64,000 bases of DNA. Origin: Macrocybe gigantea. Lineage: Eukaryota > Basidiomycota > Agaricomycetes > Agaricales > Callistosporiaceae. The stretch spans positions 310,001 to 374,000 of the forward strand of contig SJRY01000278.1 in the NCBI GenBank assembly GCA_011319805.1. The letters are read 5' to 3'. Numbering within the stretch: the first letter of the stretch is position 1; every line of letters starts with the position of its first letter. Below the pieces are notes generated by a model, which ran no database searches, had not been told where the DNA came from, and saw nothing but the letters and a program-made list of their open reading frames with translations. Position numbers and translations under genes: made by a program. Shown piece by piece: positions 35,184-47,340 of the stretch.

Positions 35184-36041
35184 TAGTGCAACGTGCAACC
35201 ACCGAATGGAATAAAATCCTCACTTTGCATCGCAGCAACGTCAGAGCTTTGGACGTAGTCATCAAATTCAGCGATCTTCTCTTGCAGTTCATCTAAAGAA
35301 ACCTTCTCATCCTCTGTCACAATGTTAACAGGGTCGCGACAATAAGATAGAGAAGACACATACCGACAACGACAGTCAATTGCAATTTCCTGATGCCATA
35401 GCCAATCGGGACCAATTTGCTCGCACCCCAGAGGAGACCATCTTGTTCGATGGATCTAACGGCCTTCTCCAAGGCTTCCATGTCGGTCTCGTCATCCCAG
35501 GGTTTCACATCGAGCGTAACGATGGACTGGGCAACGGTGGGGTAAAACATCACTGTCCGGGCAAGGCAGTAATGATGTACAAACTTTTGCGACTGGCTTG
35601 GCCTTGCTGGCTTTTCGTGCATTGTATTCCGCGACCCTTTGGGCTTTGATGCGTTCGGCCTCGGCGTCTTCTTCATCATCAGAACCGAACAGATCAACCT
35701 CTTCCTCCTCGTCTGCGGCAGCCGGCGCAGCTGCCGCAGTCGCGAATGCCTCTCCAGCAGTGCTGGGTCCGGGCAAGGAAGCATGTTCTGCTGCATAGGA
35801 TTTAATATGGTTATACCACCTTGTCACGTTGGGATTTGCAGAAGCATCCGGGACGTTAGAAAAGAGTTTGAAGACGTGAACGTCAGCTTGAGAAGGAGTG
35901 TAACTATGATGAAAGATATCAGATCGGCGTCCCGGTTTTTGACAACTTCCAGGAGTTTGAAGAGAAAACTCATCATATTCACCCTTCAACGTAGGATCTG
36001 GTGGCGAGGTGCTGCTCGAGCTTGGCAAGATCTACGGACAT
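35184..36041 (-). CDS. EFB1: Translation elongation factor eEF1B (EF-1 beta)
   Basis: This guanine nucleotide exchange factor reloads eEF1A with GTP during translation elongation. The start at 36041 gives [21 protein letters not shown] 70-80-base intron joins to [20 protein letters not shown] and [19 protein letters not shown], the GST-like N-terminal part. An Ala-rich linker leads to the acidic [20 protein letters not shown] and [20 protein letters not shown]. After an intron comes the catalytic domain: [20 protein letters not shown], then [20 protein letters not shown] and [14 protein letters not shown]. After the last intron comes [20 protein letters not shown] then [10 protein letters not shown]. 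Homologues stop near this point; here the frame runs on about 13 codons to a TAA at 35184, so a slightly longer tail or an unrecognised terminal intron is possible. Identity is certain. Confidence 0.93.
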
Positions 36042-38125
36042 GGCGGCAAACTGGAGATAAGGAGACAATGCCCTCCAAACCTAAAAATTCTGGTTTTGAT
36101 AACTGATCGATATCGCAACGCGTGACTTATGATTATGTAATAGAAACACGACTCACCGCCTCATCGCGGTATGTCCACAGCATCTTGTATTCGTGTGAGC
36201 CCCAAAAAAATTGACAACATTCCCAGGACAAAATATTGCATTGTCGCTGTCCCAGACACGGTCGTTCCTCTCCGGTATCCAGATACTTGCCTCGCTGCAA
36301 TAATATTTCCTCTCCGCCGTCAATTGAATGAACGAGTCGCCGACAACAGCATGCGTTTCCCATTAATTTCCCTCCGCCTCTTTGATAGACAGACCAAGAC
36401 AATCATCGCGCCGTGAAAAGTGATACTGACCGCATTCGGTTGATGTCATGGAGCCTCTTTGTCTGCACGAGGCAGGACTCAGGAGTTATAACCCGCTTTC
36501 CGAACAGTTCGGTATGAAAACTGGACCCAAGGCGGCAGTGGATTCCCATCTGAGGCCTTTCCTGTAGCCCTCATTCTCCGCTTCACCGTCGTGCTGGCTG
36601 ACTAACATCATCATTACGTATAAAGGATAACTGGTGGGTTTTGCGATCGCACCCCAAATTATTTATGGGTCGGAAAAATTGTGAAACGGCACGTTGTGCA
36701 TGGCGGGTGGAAGGCGTTGTGTTCATGTTTATTGGGAGCCTTGGCAACCAGCGACAGACAACGATTCTTCAGGGCGGCAGACCTCGCCTCCTTATAGAAT
36801 TCATGAAGTCCTGACACAAAAAGGCAGGTTCTAAATCGAGCCGTGCTACACCAAGAGCGTATTTCAGGCCATGAACCTGGTTCTCTCTCAACCAGCCATG
36901 TAAACAGTATGAGAGGCTAATCGCCTGCAGAGGCCAACTGCAACGCGTCTGCCATAATGTCTGCGGGGGTGGTTGCCGAAGATTCAATTTCCGCTTCAAC
37001 TTCCTTGTCCCTGATCCCACCCTCACTCGGCTGCTCACCCATACTTGGCTACATCGTCAGCAGTCAACATTTCAAAAGAGATGGTTCTTGTCGATCACAC
37101 GAGCCGCACTCTCTTTTCTCCAGATGGTCCGACATTGAACGAACTATATCAGATCTTCGCGGCCAAGCTTGCCCAAGACCTGTTCATTGCTTGGGAAGAA
37201 CCAACGGGTTTGCGGCATTGCAGAGGAAGCCAGTCAATATCCCGACTTTCCACGAGCCAGTCAGGGTTCTGCAACCGGAATGTGTATCGCTCGCTTCCTT
37301 TGTTCTCTCTCATCCGTCCGGCGTTACAGTCTCTGCAGGCAGATCAGAAGCATCAGAATCTGGCGTCAGTCCTTGTGAAAGCAGGTCACCTTTTGTTTAG
37401 ACTTCACACGGATGTGCCATCTCGTATCATATTCCCGTGTTCGAAAAGCCTGCCGTACTCCTTCAATCGAAGGTATGTCAAGGCGGTGTCGCGTCCCTTT
37501 CCTGTTCGCCGAGTCCCGCCGCTATTCGCATCTAGTTCGTCGGTAAAACTCATTAATCATGCCTGTTCTCGTTTTCCACTGCCTGGGCTGAGCTGGCTCT
37601 TTTTTTTTGTCGCTGACGACTTTTGTTCGCAACACGCAATGTGGTCGCTTCAACCTAGGCGAATAGCGTCTAGAGTCAATTCCCCGGTCAGGCTACATTG
37701 GTGTCGGAAGCTGCTGCAGGTTTGAATATGGCCCTTTCAGGTTTGTACCTGGTAACTCTCCCTCAATCTGCAAAACGAGATCTCGTATTTCTGCCTGCCG
37801 CTGGTGGCTGAGCTCAGCGGACATTGCCTTCGGCTGCTTGCGCATAGTTAGTGGCGATCGGCTATCACCCGGATTTCCCCGTTGGTCCTAGCACCCTTAA
37901 TCGAGGAAAATGTTACTGAAGGTATAAATTCCTGTGGTCCAATGTCACTGTCAACGGAGAACACTATGTTCATTTCATATTTTCCATCCGAGTTTACAGA
38001 TTTTCATCTCCTCATCTCGTGGGAACGAATCGCATTACGCGGTGCCCCTTTTACCAAGACGCCGTTTCAAAAGTCATGCTTGGGAGACTATAATAGGACC
38101 TTGGCCTCCCGAGGCTAAGCGGTGA
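36042..38125. other. Intergenic with an unassigned open frame
   Basis: Two kilobases between eEF1B and F-box gene 2. The first 900 bases hold nothing recognisable. 36,957-37,725 (+) contains two overlapping long frames described separately. The remainder may include the undetected first exon of F-box gene 2. Confidence 0.4.
37015..37725 (+). other. Unassigned coding-like frame, possibly frameshifted relic
   Basis: A 236-codon frame with no competing gene on the other strand. Its best part starts at an ATG at 37081: MVLVDHTSRTLFSPDGPTLN then ELYQIFAAKLAQDLFIAWEE. Just after that, the neighbouring frame takes over with TNGFAALQRKPVNIPTFHEP and VRVLQPECVSLASFVLSHPS, open until 37400. The two protein-like halves abut but differ by one base, which would fit a frameshifted pseudogene or one real frame plus a chance overlap. 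No family is recognised. Confidence 0.25.
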
Positions 38126-40233
38126 CGCTATGATTGCCCGCTGTTCGATACTTCCCCGGAAATTCTGCAAAGAATCGCGCTGCTGAGCATCATCGACACT
38201 CCACTTGGTCCACCGCGAGAGTTCATCAGCCTGATGCTGGTATGCCGCGCCACACACAGTATCTTGAGTATCCCTAGGGTTTATCTGGACGTTCTGGCTA
38301 CCAAATTCGATATCAAAGCCTCCTTATGCAGGTTAGGCCAAGCCGTCCTGGCTGAAAACGCAAAAAACGAACTGTGTCGACGGTTTACCGCCCTTAAATG
38401 GCTTCGCAAAAGGAACGTCGACGACGCGACTTTGACCAAGGTCTTTTGGTTGGCGTATCTCATGCTTGAAGACTCGGATTCTACTCAGAAGAACGTGAAG
38501 CAACTACTTTGGGCCAATCTGCCAACATTTATTGACTCATTCATTCGCAATCGACTATATGAAGGCTCCGAAACAAATAGCGGTTGGCCTCTTCCAAGCG
38601 AACTCAACTCTTTAGCAATTGCGCTCTTCTGGTTGTCGTCCTCTCAGTGTAAGTGCGTTCCCGTGACCTCAAGAGACGTCGTTAACTGAAAATGTCTAAT
38701 AGCATCTGTTAACCGTGAAACGGAGGTTGCTCGAGCGGAAGTTCTGCGACGGTTGGCCCCGTTTGTGTTTGCTCATTCCGTGTGCGTCCTTCTCTCCGTG
38801 ATGCATAGTATTTGGGATGAATCTTACTTCTTACAGTATCCCATTGCAAGCGCCGCCGAGTACTGCTTCCATGTGAACCTCGATGATCCGCCTGATCCGA
38901 CTACTCATGGTGTTCATGGCCCATATCCGCCTCCGCCCCTCCGCCCTCAGGAAGTCTGTTATTTCGGCGCCGTGAAACGAAAAGTACTAGTCCCATCCGC
39001 GCCACTTTTCGCGTCATTGTCATATTTCGCACGCATTGAAATGATGTTACCCATTATTCCACCACATCTTTACAAACCCACGCACAGGTCTCGCGAAATC
39101 GCCAGTGCGCTGAGGATCGAAGGCCCTACATTAGAGGACATGCAACATTTCATCTATCAATGCAGAACACGTTTCGCCGACTTTCCGGCTCTCGACATCG
39201 GTGTCATGCACAAGCATTTCGATCCGTCGCCGTCTGTCGTTCTAGGTCAGCCGCTTCCTATAGACTGGGTTCACTGACAGGCCGCTGGCAAGGCTCATAC
39301 ATCGCAAGTCTACTTTCATCCGCGAGTGTTACAATAAGGAACTTGCTGACGGCATCCATGCGTTCAGATGCCTTACCTGGAGGCTTACGCAAGCTGGTTG
39401 AATGAACACCATCTGCCGACGGATTTTCCGTGTACAGGAAGATCTCCGCTTTATGTAACGTTAGAAGAACACTTCACCTACGACATGATGTCCATGGTGC
39501 CGCGGAATGACGACAGCAAGGGAATTATTAATGGATGGCTTCCACCCGAATGCCGCTGGACCTACAAATCGGTACGAATTTGTCGTCCCTGTCATGCCCC
39601 GCTTCTCCAGCCTTATCAGTTGTGTTCATGAACCCTGACCCTTTGGCAGAACGGCATCGAAATTCGTGATGAGCAGGGCACATTCAAAACATTCTATGAA
39701 ACGTTTCGACCTGGCAAACATTCCAATTGTGAACGCAGGAACGTTGTCGATGTGATAATCACGGGGAAGGCGCGTGACCTTGTATCTTTCACCTTTTTTT
39801 CCCCTCGCAAGTCAGACAAGTTTCGCTAAAATGCGGACCTTTCCCTTCCCCCCCCCTTTCCTAGACGGATGAGCGACATGCAGCCGCGTGGGGCGATTAT
39901 CACCTGCTGGGTCGTGTGCGACTTGTTGATGGCCTCATGGCCATTTCGAGAAAATCTGTTTGTTCCCTTCTCTCGCCATGAATCTTTTTTTTTCTTACTG
40001 CGATTTGTCAACTTTTGCAGGCTATGAACATCGGGACATGGATATTACGAGGATATGGTGAAGTTTCCTGCCTGTTTCGTTGCGAACTCCATTCATGGAG
40101 TTTGATAGTAACTTCATCCCAGAATTTTATCGGCCGAATCAAAGGAGCTTCGAACGGCCAGAAACCTGCTGGTTGGGAAGGCACGTTCAGCTTATGCAAA
40201 GATCACACGACCATACAGTTAGACGACGAGTAA
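38126..40233 (+). CDS. F-box-like protein, paralogue 2 of local family
   Basis: This is clearly related to the genes at 32.0-34.1 kb and 40.4-42.4 kb. The recognisable N-terminus is LFDTSPEILQRIALLSIIDT then PLGPPREFISLMLVCRATHS. Then come KWLRKRNVDDATLTKVFWLA, a GTAAGT donor and SVNRETEVARAEVLRRLAPF. The middle exon contains YPIASAAEYCFHVNLDDPPD and IPPHLYKPTHRSREIASALR. Next are MPYLEAYASWLNEHHLPTD, RNVVDVIITGK, TDERHAAAWGDYHLLGRVRL and DGLMAISRKS. The last exons give NIGTWILRGYG and NFIGRIKGASNGQKPAGWEG, stopping at 40233. No in-frame ATG lies at the expected place: the ATG at 38130 is one base out of frame and an in-frame stop precedes it at 38123. The true start is therefore either in an upstream exon or lost. 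The listed start is only the beginning of the open segment. Confidence 0.65.
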
Positions 40234-40429
40234 TTCTACTTTACTATACAAAGCGTACTCTATTTCCACAAACCTCATCTTATGCATTATAGCGCTCGAT
40301 TTTGTAAAGAGTTCCACTGTGTCAGCGATTGTGAACTTGAGACCCCTGTCGGAAAAAAGTCCGGTTATTCGGCAACAAACAAGTCCCTAGTTTGTCGTGT
40401 TGTGCGTCTCATCTTGGACTGGTTCTATC

Positions 40430-42430
40430 ATGGCCATTGTCTCCAGGTCGTTGGACGCAGTGCCCCAAGAAGTCCTGGAGCACATCGCATTCTACACTGC
40501 GACTGAGTCTTGCCTAGGACCACCGTCGTCAATCTTGCCTTTGCTTCTTATTAACCGCGCCATTTATTCCCGACTTTCCATCGCAGGCAATCATCATCTT
40601 TATGCCCGTGTGTTCGCTCACCAATTCGACATCGCTCCTGCTATTCGCCGTCTGGGGCCGGACCGAACCGTGCCAAGCGTCTTAGCCTCCGAGCTTCAAC
40701 GCCGATGGTTCTGCCTGAAGCGGATACGTGCCCGGATTGACGCCTTCATTCCGCTGTACGAGTCCTCGGCAAACCTTCAGAGCAGAGCCGGGGAGATCCG
40801 CGGCTTGCTGTTCCACGCGTACCTGCTCATGCTGGAGAACGAGGGGAAGAACGAAAGGCAGCTTCGTGACTACGCGAGAATGGACGATTGGCTCCGAGCG
40901 TATTGGTTTGATCCACTTGGCGCTTCCCGCGCGCTATCGTCCATAAGCGATAATCAGTGGCCCGTCGAAACGCTGGAGACGAGTTTGGCGATGTGGTTGT
41001 TCTGGTTTTGCTCAACCTGGTGAGTCGTCGACCCGAAGGTATATGTCTGAGGCATTTAAGCCGAGCTGCAACGCTTCCACCTGTCAGACGACTATACTAA
41101 AGACGACCCCCTGTCTTGGGATGCGTTGCAAATTCTCAAGCTTTATGCTCTGGCAGCACACAAAGTGCGTGGTTGATGGTTCTCACTTAATCAGCCTTTA
41201 CTCAGCCATAATATGATCTCTTCACACTACTCCTTGCCTGACCAGTATCATCCTACTTCTGCGTCATGGACCCAGTTCTCTCCAGAACCTCCGGCCAAGG
41301 TCGTGGGTGAGGTTAACCACTATTCGCAGCGTATCGTCTGGCCCCATCGCCCTTGGCCACCCTGCGATTCTGTCATTCCTGACCCTCGTGAACAAAACCA
41401 CAGAAGGAGCCGGCTACTCTACTCCCCTTCCTCACGTTAATGTCTCTTCCTTGTCATCCAGCTACGAGTGGGAGTGTGAATGGGGTCGATGCCTGACTCT
41501 TGGCCACCCGGAGCAAGGAAAGGTTCTCACGGATTCGTTCAGACCTGGAAGGTTAGGTTTCATTGACATCACAATCGTGCATTAGAGTTGAAGGCTTTGC
41601 AGTATAGAAGGTGTCTGGGAAGGTCTTTTCACGGTCAGCATCGTTCACTCTAAGTTTCATGTCGTTGCCTTCCGCATTGACCGAGTGCTGTCCTTAGTAT
41701 ACAGAATTTACAGCATATGCAGCACTTCTTGGGGGGCGCCTCCATCAGTCCTGCGGAAAAGCATGGTCGTACGGCATCGCCAAACATGGAAGCTCCGCGA
41801 ATATCATTTTATCGGTTCCGATCCAAATCACTCCGACTCGGGAATTGATATGGATTGCGATAGTCCTGATCCATTGCCCGGCGGCGATCCCTTGAGGTCT
41901 TACTTCCCCACTGGTCTCAGATTCACGAGGACCACGATGGTGTCACTGTGCAGCTGCCGGGTTGCAAGGACACTTGGCGATATCGGCGAGGCACCGTAGA
42001 GCAGTACCCAAACCGTCTGGAGAATTCGGATTGTACCACATCATCGTCCGTAATTGACATCATAATCACTGGCGAGGTAATTCATTATCCAGCTCTTAAC
42101 GTCGGCGAAGTCAATTTGAATACAATTCATTGACTGGTTCTGCCAGGGTCATTCTTCTTGGGGGCAATTCAATGTGATAGGCAGAGTGCGGCCGTGCGAC
42201 GGGTTTGTTAGTCTATCAAAGGAATACGTGCGCCCCTGTCACCTTGAGCTTATATGCTGTTGACTGACACTTTCCCTGTCAAGGTGGACGGCGATAGGGG
42301 CAAATGGTTGTATCGTGGTTACCTTGTAGGCAACGTCAATGGAAATCTGGCGGGGCGCTGGCGAGACACTCTGAGCCCTGCAGAAGCGCCAGGCTACGAA
42401 GGTTGTTTTGCCATGAGCCGGAGGCGGTGA
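40430..42430 (+). CDS. F-box-like protein, paralogue 3 of local family
   Basis: This is the best preserved of the three. The start at 40430 gives MAIVSRSLDAVPQEVLEHIA then FYTATESCLGPPSSILPLLL and INRAIYSRLSI, the F-box-like segment. Then come NHHLYARVFAHQFDIAPAIR, RRWFCLKRIRARIDAFIPLY, LLFHAYLLMLENEGKNERQL and LAMWLFWF. Middle exons include YEWECEWGRCLTLGHPEQGK and MVVRHRQTWKLREYHFIGSD. The C-terminal module is VIDIIITGE, SSWGQFNVIGRVRPCDGFVS, KWLYRGYLVGNVNGNLAGRW then RDTLSPAEAPGYEGCFAMSR, ending at 42430. About seven short introns. The architecture fits a large Agaricomycete F-box family; SCF adaptor function is an inference and the target is unknown. It lies only 197 bases after paralogue 2, same strand, consistent with tandem duplication. 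Confidence 0.8.
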
Positions 42431-42670
42431 GTCTGACGACGCATGACACATCATCAGGATGTATTTCTGTTCTATACAGTCTTGTTCATTGCATATTATA
42501 CCTTGCATTTTGTTGGATAGCTTTACCCATAGCGTTTCGCCTCCTCGTTATCTATGATATGCCACCGCTGCGACCCAGCTGTCGGTGTCGACTTATTTGT
42601 ACATATATTCTCGTCACCGGCATCTTAGGGTAGCCATCATCGCTTGCGACGTTGACAGTTCTTGGCGACA

Positions 42671-44752
42671 ATGGCGGAGGCGGTTCACCTTTGAGCATTT
42701 TGCACAGCACTCGTGCCTCAGGCCTGCGAGGATCTAACCGACCATGCTATAAAAAGCGTCATTTTGCTGATGGGCCAGCTGATCGACTCGAATAGTCTTG
42801 TGTGCAAGATCACCGAGATTAGACTATCAATGACCTCCAGCATCGTTCAAGAGAATACTGCGTTTCATTCTCAGCTTCTAGATTCCATAGCCAAGTTGGA
42901 CTATGTGCCTTCTGCCCTGGCTCAGCAGGACTCTTATCTCAAGGGTCTCGACTCGCAGCTGGTGCAGACCTTGGAGAAGCTGAAGAAGCTCGAGAAAAAG
43001 ACCAAAAAGGAGCGGGAGGAACATCAGGCCATACGTGACAGTGTGGCGAAGCGCTGGGCGCACAAGCTCACAGGTCGAAGAGAGAAATTCGAAGCCAAGG
43101 AAAGCAAAGAGGAACGGTGAGTGCGATACCACATATGTCGCGAAAGGCGCAGACTTGAATTTGAGCTCATCTCTATCACTTTCTTCACAAGGGAATACGT
43201 GGAAGCGCTTGAGAAGGAACTTGCTGAGCGAGACAGCCTAAACGTGCTTCGGCAAATTATCAGCGAGGCGAAGGATGTCGTAAGTCCGAGATTCTGCTCT
43301 TCAGCGAGGACGTCCCATCAAACCTTGCTTTCAGTACTCGGAACTATCGGAGAAGAATGAAGAATACGAATCATTGAAGAAAGAACTCGCCGACCTGTAT
43401 AGCCGAGTGTTTGATGGCCCAAGCCAAGGTATGCCATCATATTTGCCAGCAGGCAGCGACACAGCTTAAAGCGACCCGCAGATTTTCCGGAAGACGACAG
43501 GTTAGAGAAGGAACTGCAAGATGCCCAGGGGCTCCACAATTCGATCCAGTCCACGTTGAATGCGGAATGTCAGGCGGCCGAAATATTGAGCAGGGCAGAT
43601 GACACCATGAGCTTCTGCCAAAGTAAGATGCAGGAAGCCTTGGAATATTCTGAGTGGGGTAAGATATCTTTCCGTGCTTTGCCGTGTGAGAATACATGGA
43701 ATTAAAACGCGTGTTTTCCATCATAGATATTTGGGGAGGTGGAGGGTGAGCCTTCCGACCACTGTTCCGGCAGTCACGATGATGCTGTTATCGAATTAAT
43801 CATCGTTTACCGCCGATATTGACATCTTCCCTCCTTTCACAGGTTGAGCGATCTGATGGAACACAATGCTCTGAGCCAGGCTGAATCGCTCGCAAACCAG
43901 GCTCAGATGCTTTGCGGACAAGCCCAGGCTATATCTCCATTCGTCAAACCGATTGGGCCATTGGTCATAGCTCAAGGGTGGGTTGTTCATTATCCAGAAA
44001 ATCATGTTTTCGGGGCGTTTCATGTTCACGGAGCCTTTTCCCGATTCACACAGATCAATCCTGTCCGACGTGTTCTTTGACAACATCTTTACGGATCTCG
44101 CGTTCCACAGTAGGTCGTATTTCCGTTTCTCTTCATTTAATGCGATTTTGGCGAACATGTTCCAGACAAAATTCAAGCTGCGGCAGACGACGTTGATCGT
44201 GTGCACAATCAGGCAAGTGTATATGCACCTACCCTCTTTTCTGACCCGTCGCCGACTCGTCTGTTTGTCCGACGGCCTCGAATTAATTCAATCCCATCAG
44301 ATTAAAGCTGGAAGGGACGCTGCATGGCGCAGAGCTGACACGGCGGGCTCTCAGCTTATCTCGGCAGCGCAGGAGCTAGAAAATCGCCGAAAAGCATTAG
44401 ATTCATTCAGAAGAGAAACTTTTCGACGTATGTCTCGAAAGACGGACGGACCGAATGAGCTCGGCCATCTCCCGAACGTCATCACTGCACGGCGTCCATT
44501 TTCTGACATGCAGTCGGCACCATTAAACGCCATTTCAGCAGAGCCTGCACGCCGACCTTCTCTGGAAGGGCCTCAACCGGAATTTCACTTACCGTCGTAT
44601 TGGGGTAGCCGTGAGTTTCCTCGCCTGTGGACGCGGTTTGTTGCGGACCTTTTACGCATGTTCATATTGTTCTAGGAAATCCTTACGCTGCGGCTTTGGC
44701 ACGTCGATCGTCTTCCCATCTGTACGAAGAAGAGACAAAACAAGTTATATGA
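42671..44752 (+). CDS. Coiled-coil protein, uncharacterised basidiomycete family
   Basis: The start at 42671 gives MAEA, a 35-base intron, then ACEDLTDHAIKSVILLMGQL. A long charged coiled coil follows: SQLVQTLEKLKKLEKKTKKE, REEHQAIRDSVAKRWAHKLT and GRREKFEAKESKEER, then EYVEALEKELAERDSLNVLR. Later exons give KNEEYESLKKELADLYSRVF, LQDAQGLHNSIQSTLNAECQ and MSFCQSKMQEALEYSEW, then LSDLMEHNALSQAESLANQA and SPFVKPIGPLVIAQG. Near the end are SAAQELENRRKALDSFRRET and a Pro-rich tail, PQPEFHLPSYWGS, joined by an intron to RNPYAAALARRSSSHLYEEE, stop at 44752. No membrane segment or enzyme motif is seen. I recognise it as a widespread but unnamed coiled-coil family; a scaffold-type role is a guess. About nine small introns. 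Confidence 0.75.
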
Positions 44753-46832
44753 CAATGAGAAGGGTCAGAAGTCCGTGCCATCGCATATCGTCTTTGTGTT
44801 ATCATAAGGGTAACCGGAAATAGTTAGACCTCCCCAACATCGGGTCCGCTGGACTGTCTTGACAGTGAGGATATTATCCCACTGGAAAAGCCAATGCTTT
44901 CACCCGAATCATCGATCGTGAAAAGAGAATATCTTGCGTGAAAGCGAATGGCAGCTCTATAGAGGAAGCTGTGCCGTTTTAGCGTGGCGCATTCAGTTTT
45001 CGACATGATGGACAAAAGAGACAGACATGAGCGTTGGTGTTGAGGAACACCTGTTTTGCGATCAACCTCTGAAGCAGCACATCATTGCGCCGCATAAGGG
45101 ATAGCGGTCCAATTTACACCCGTATATTCTGATCGGAAGCTGTATTGTCCGTTCGTGCATGAACACCCTGGAATCCTGGTTTAGGTTTGCAGTGAATTTG
45201 ATGTTTTCCCCAATGTATGGGCGTTTGTTAGAGCCATTTATCAATTAAGACACGAAGGCATTGGATTGCCTTGAGGTATTCTCCCTCGCATAACGGACAT
45301 TGAGACTACGACACCAATCCGGCATTCTTGTATTTGCAATCTGCAGTACAGGACGGCTTGTGACTCTTCGTGTTCCAATACGACGTGATAGATATACAGG
45401 CGGGTGACCCCCCTTTCCAAGAAAGAAGTATCCCCCATCTAGCCCTAGGGCTTGTCAAAGGCAATTGGATACCATCAGCCATGACCCAAATGTCCGGGCG
45501 CCAGGATCCGCAGTTAGTATGCTCTTTCTCCAACAAGAGTATTTCACGGACCGAGAAGGTCTCAGGAGTCGGATATAGTGCCGAGTATATTTGCTTCTAT
45601 TTGCGCATTTGGCTTGGAAGCTCTGAATCAAACAAATAACAAGGAACATAACGAGACTCTAATAACGAACGCCAATCTCCTGCTGTCTCCAAATTCCATA
45701 GTATTGAATATACACCCAAGATAATGGTTCACAGAACACGGGCTGATTTGTACCCTTTTTTTTTTAACAACGACCTGTACTTCGTACGACGTGACGAAGA
45801 GACCTGATCGTCAGGGTGGATGATCTTACCATCTGTTGAATAAACTTTCCAGCCAGCATGTCGAGCTTCTACTCGTGTTGACTATGGACTTACCCGTAAG
45901 AACTTGGTAAGCATGCTGGCCGGCAATCAGGAACTTCGACGTCATGAACAGTTGCAAACTTGGAGCACCATTGAAACAATGACAGATATCATAATACTAA
46001 AGCGATGTGCGATATTGGAAGATGGCTAAAACAGTAAAGCGCGCTGTAGATGACGATGTAAGGCCTGAATGATCTGTTCCTTGCAAACCGAATTTCCCTA
46101 TGCTGCCTTGAAACAAACGATAACATGGGAGCACCACACAAGGGCTTGTAGTTACTCCTGCAAGCCAAGGGGAGTAAAGTTTTGGCTGAGTTAGGTATTG
46201 AAATGTCCTTGGAAAGCTAACCATGATTTATAAACGATATACTCCATCTTATGTGACCAACTTACACGGAAAAAGCTGAACGCAGCGCAGTAAGAACCCG
46301 TTTCAGCACTTAAAGATTAAAATGTAGACGAGATACTGAATAGAAGAAACCGGAAGGGTTTCTTGAACCCTTGTACGTTACCGGTCATAGTACATAGGCC
46401 ATGCCTTTGATTCTAGGAAACAGCATACATGCAGCGTGTTCTGTGCACAAGTGGAGATTAGCGTCTCCCCTCGAACGATACTATGATAGTCCTTCGACAC
46501 GGCAAGCCATCCCAAAGTCTACGAGCGAATAGCTGAAACGCGAGGCCATTGGATGCGTAATAATTTCTGGACTTGTACCAAGATGTAAATGGTACGTGTC
46601 GCGATCCGTGGCCTCGGGCGGTCTAGACCTTCACACAAGACCGGTTACAGTCCATTCAACCCTTTTTCATTTCACCGGTAGTGCCACCCCACTCGACTAG
46701 AACTCAACCCAAACCACGTTGCTTGTTGCCCCTGCTTCTCCCGAAGGGAGGTTGGGAGTTTTGGGGCAATCTCAGCGGCTGACATTTTCTGGCACTCAGT
46801 GGCAAAGCGTCGTCACGCGGGGACTTACGCCC
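44753..46832. other. Intergenic, no supported gene
   Basis: Two kilobases with only short frames on both strands and no domain. No terminal inverted repeats or long direct repeats were noticed. Confidence 0.4.
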
Positions 46833-47340
46833 TCATTCATTTCTTTCGTAGATTGCAGATTCGCCGACGAGATAGAGGTCGAGAATTTTTCCATCGCGAG
46901 CTCTGTCGGTCTGTGAAGGGGAGGGAAGGAATTTGAAAAACTTTTTAAGCTCACCAGCAGGTTTCTGCGCGGAATTTATATCCCATGGATCCCAATTTCG
47001 CAACACATTTTGGTTATCAAAATATGGCTCCATGCCTTGTGGCGCGTACAAGCCTTTTCTAGCGGGTCCAGACCTCTTTCTCTTCGCGCCTCGTGATGGG
47101 TCTTGATCTGACGATGACGGGAGCACACCCGGAGCTAACTATATCAGACATGTTCAATGCTTTTGTAAGAAGATAGTCGCTCACCAACGTGTCTTTCGGC
47201 CAGTACTTTTCACGCCAGCGCAGTGGTAGTGCGCCGCTGGATGAGACTGCCGAGATGAAAGAGATCAGTGACATGTCCTGGTTGCTCAACAAGAAAGATT
47301 TGCGCTCTACTTCTGATCCCTGGTTTCCTCGTGTCTCCAT
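46833..47340 (-). CDS. Small basic hypothetical protein
   Basis: A two-exon model. The start at 47340 gives METRGNQGSEVERKSFLLSN then SLISFISAVSSSGALPLRWR and EKYWPKDTL. A 46-base intron (GTGAGC...GATATAG, phase 0) leads to LAPGVLPSSSDQDPSRGAKR, then KRSGPARKGLYAPQGMEPYF and DNQNVLRNWDPWDINSAQKP, ending VGESAIYERNE at 46833. The predicted product is about 152 residues with a basic KRKR patch that could be a nuclear localisation signal. The clean phase-0 junction and protein-like composition support it. I do not recognise a family. Confidence 0.45.
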
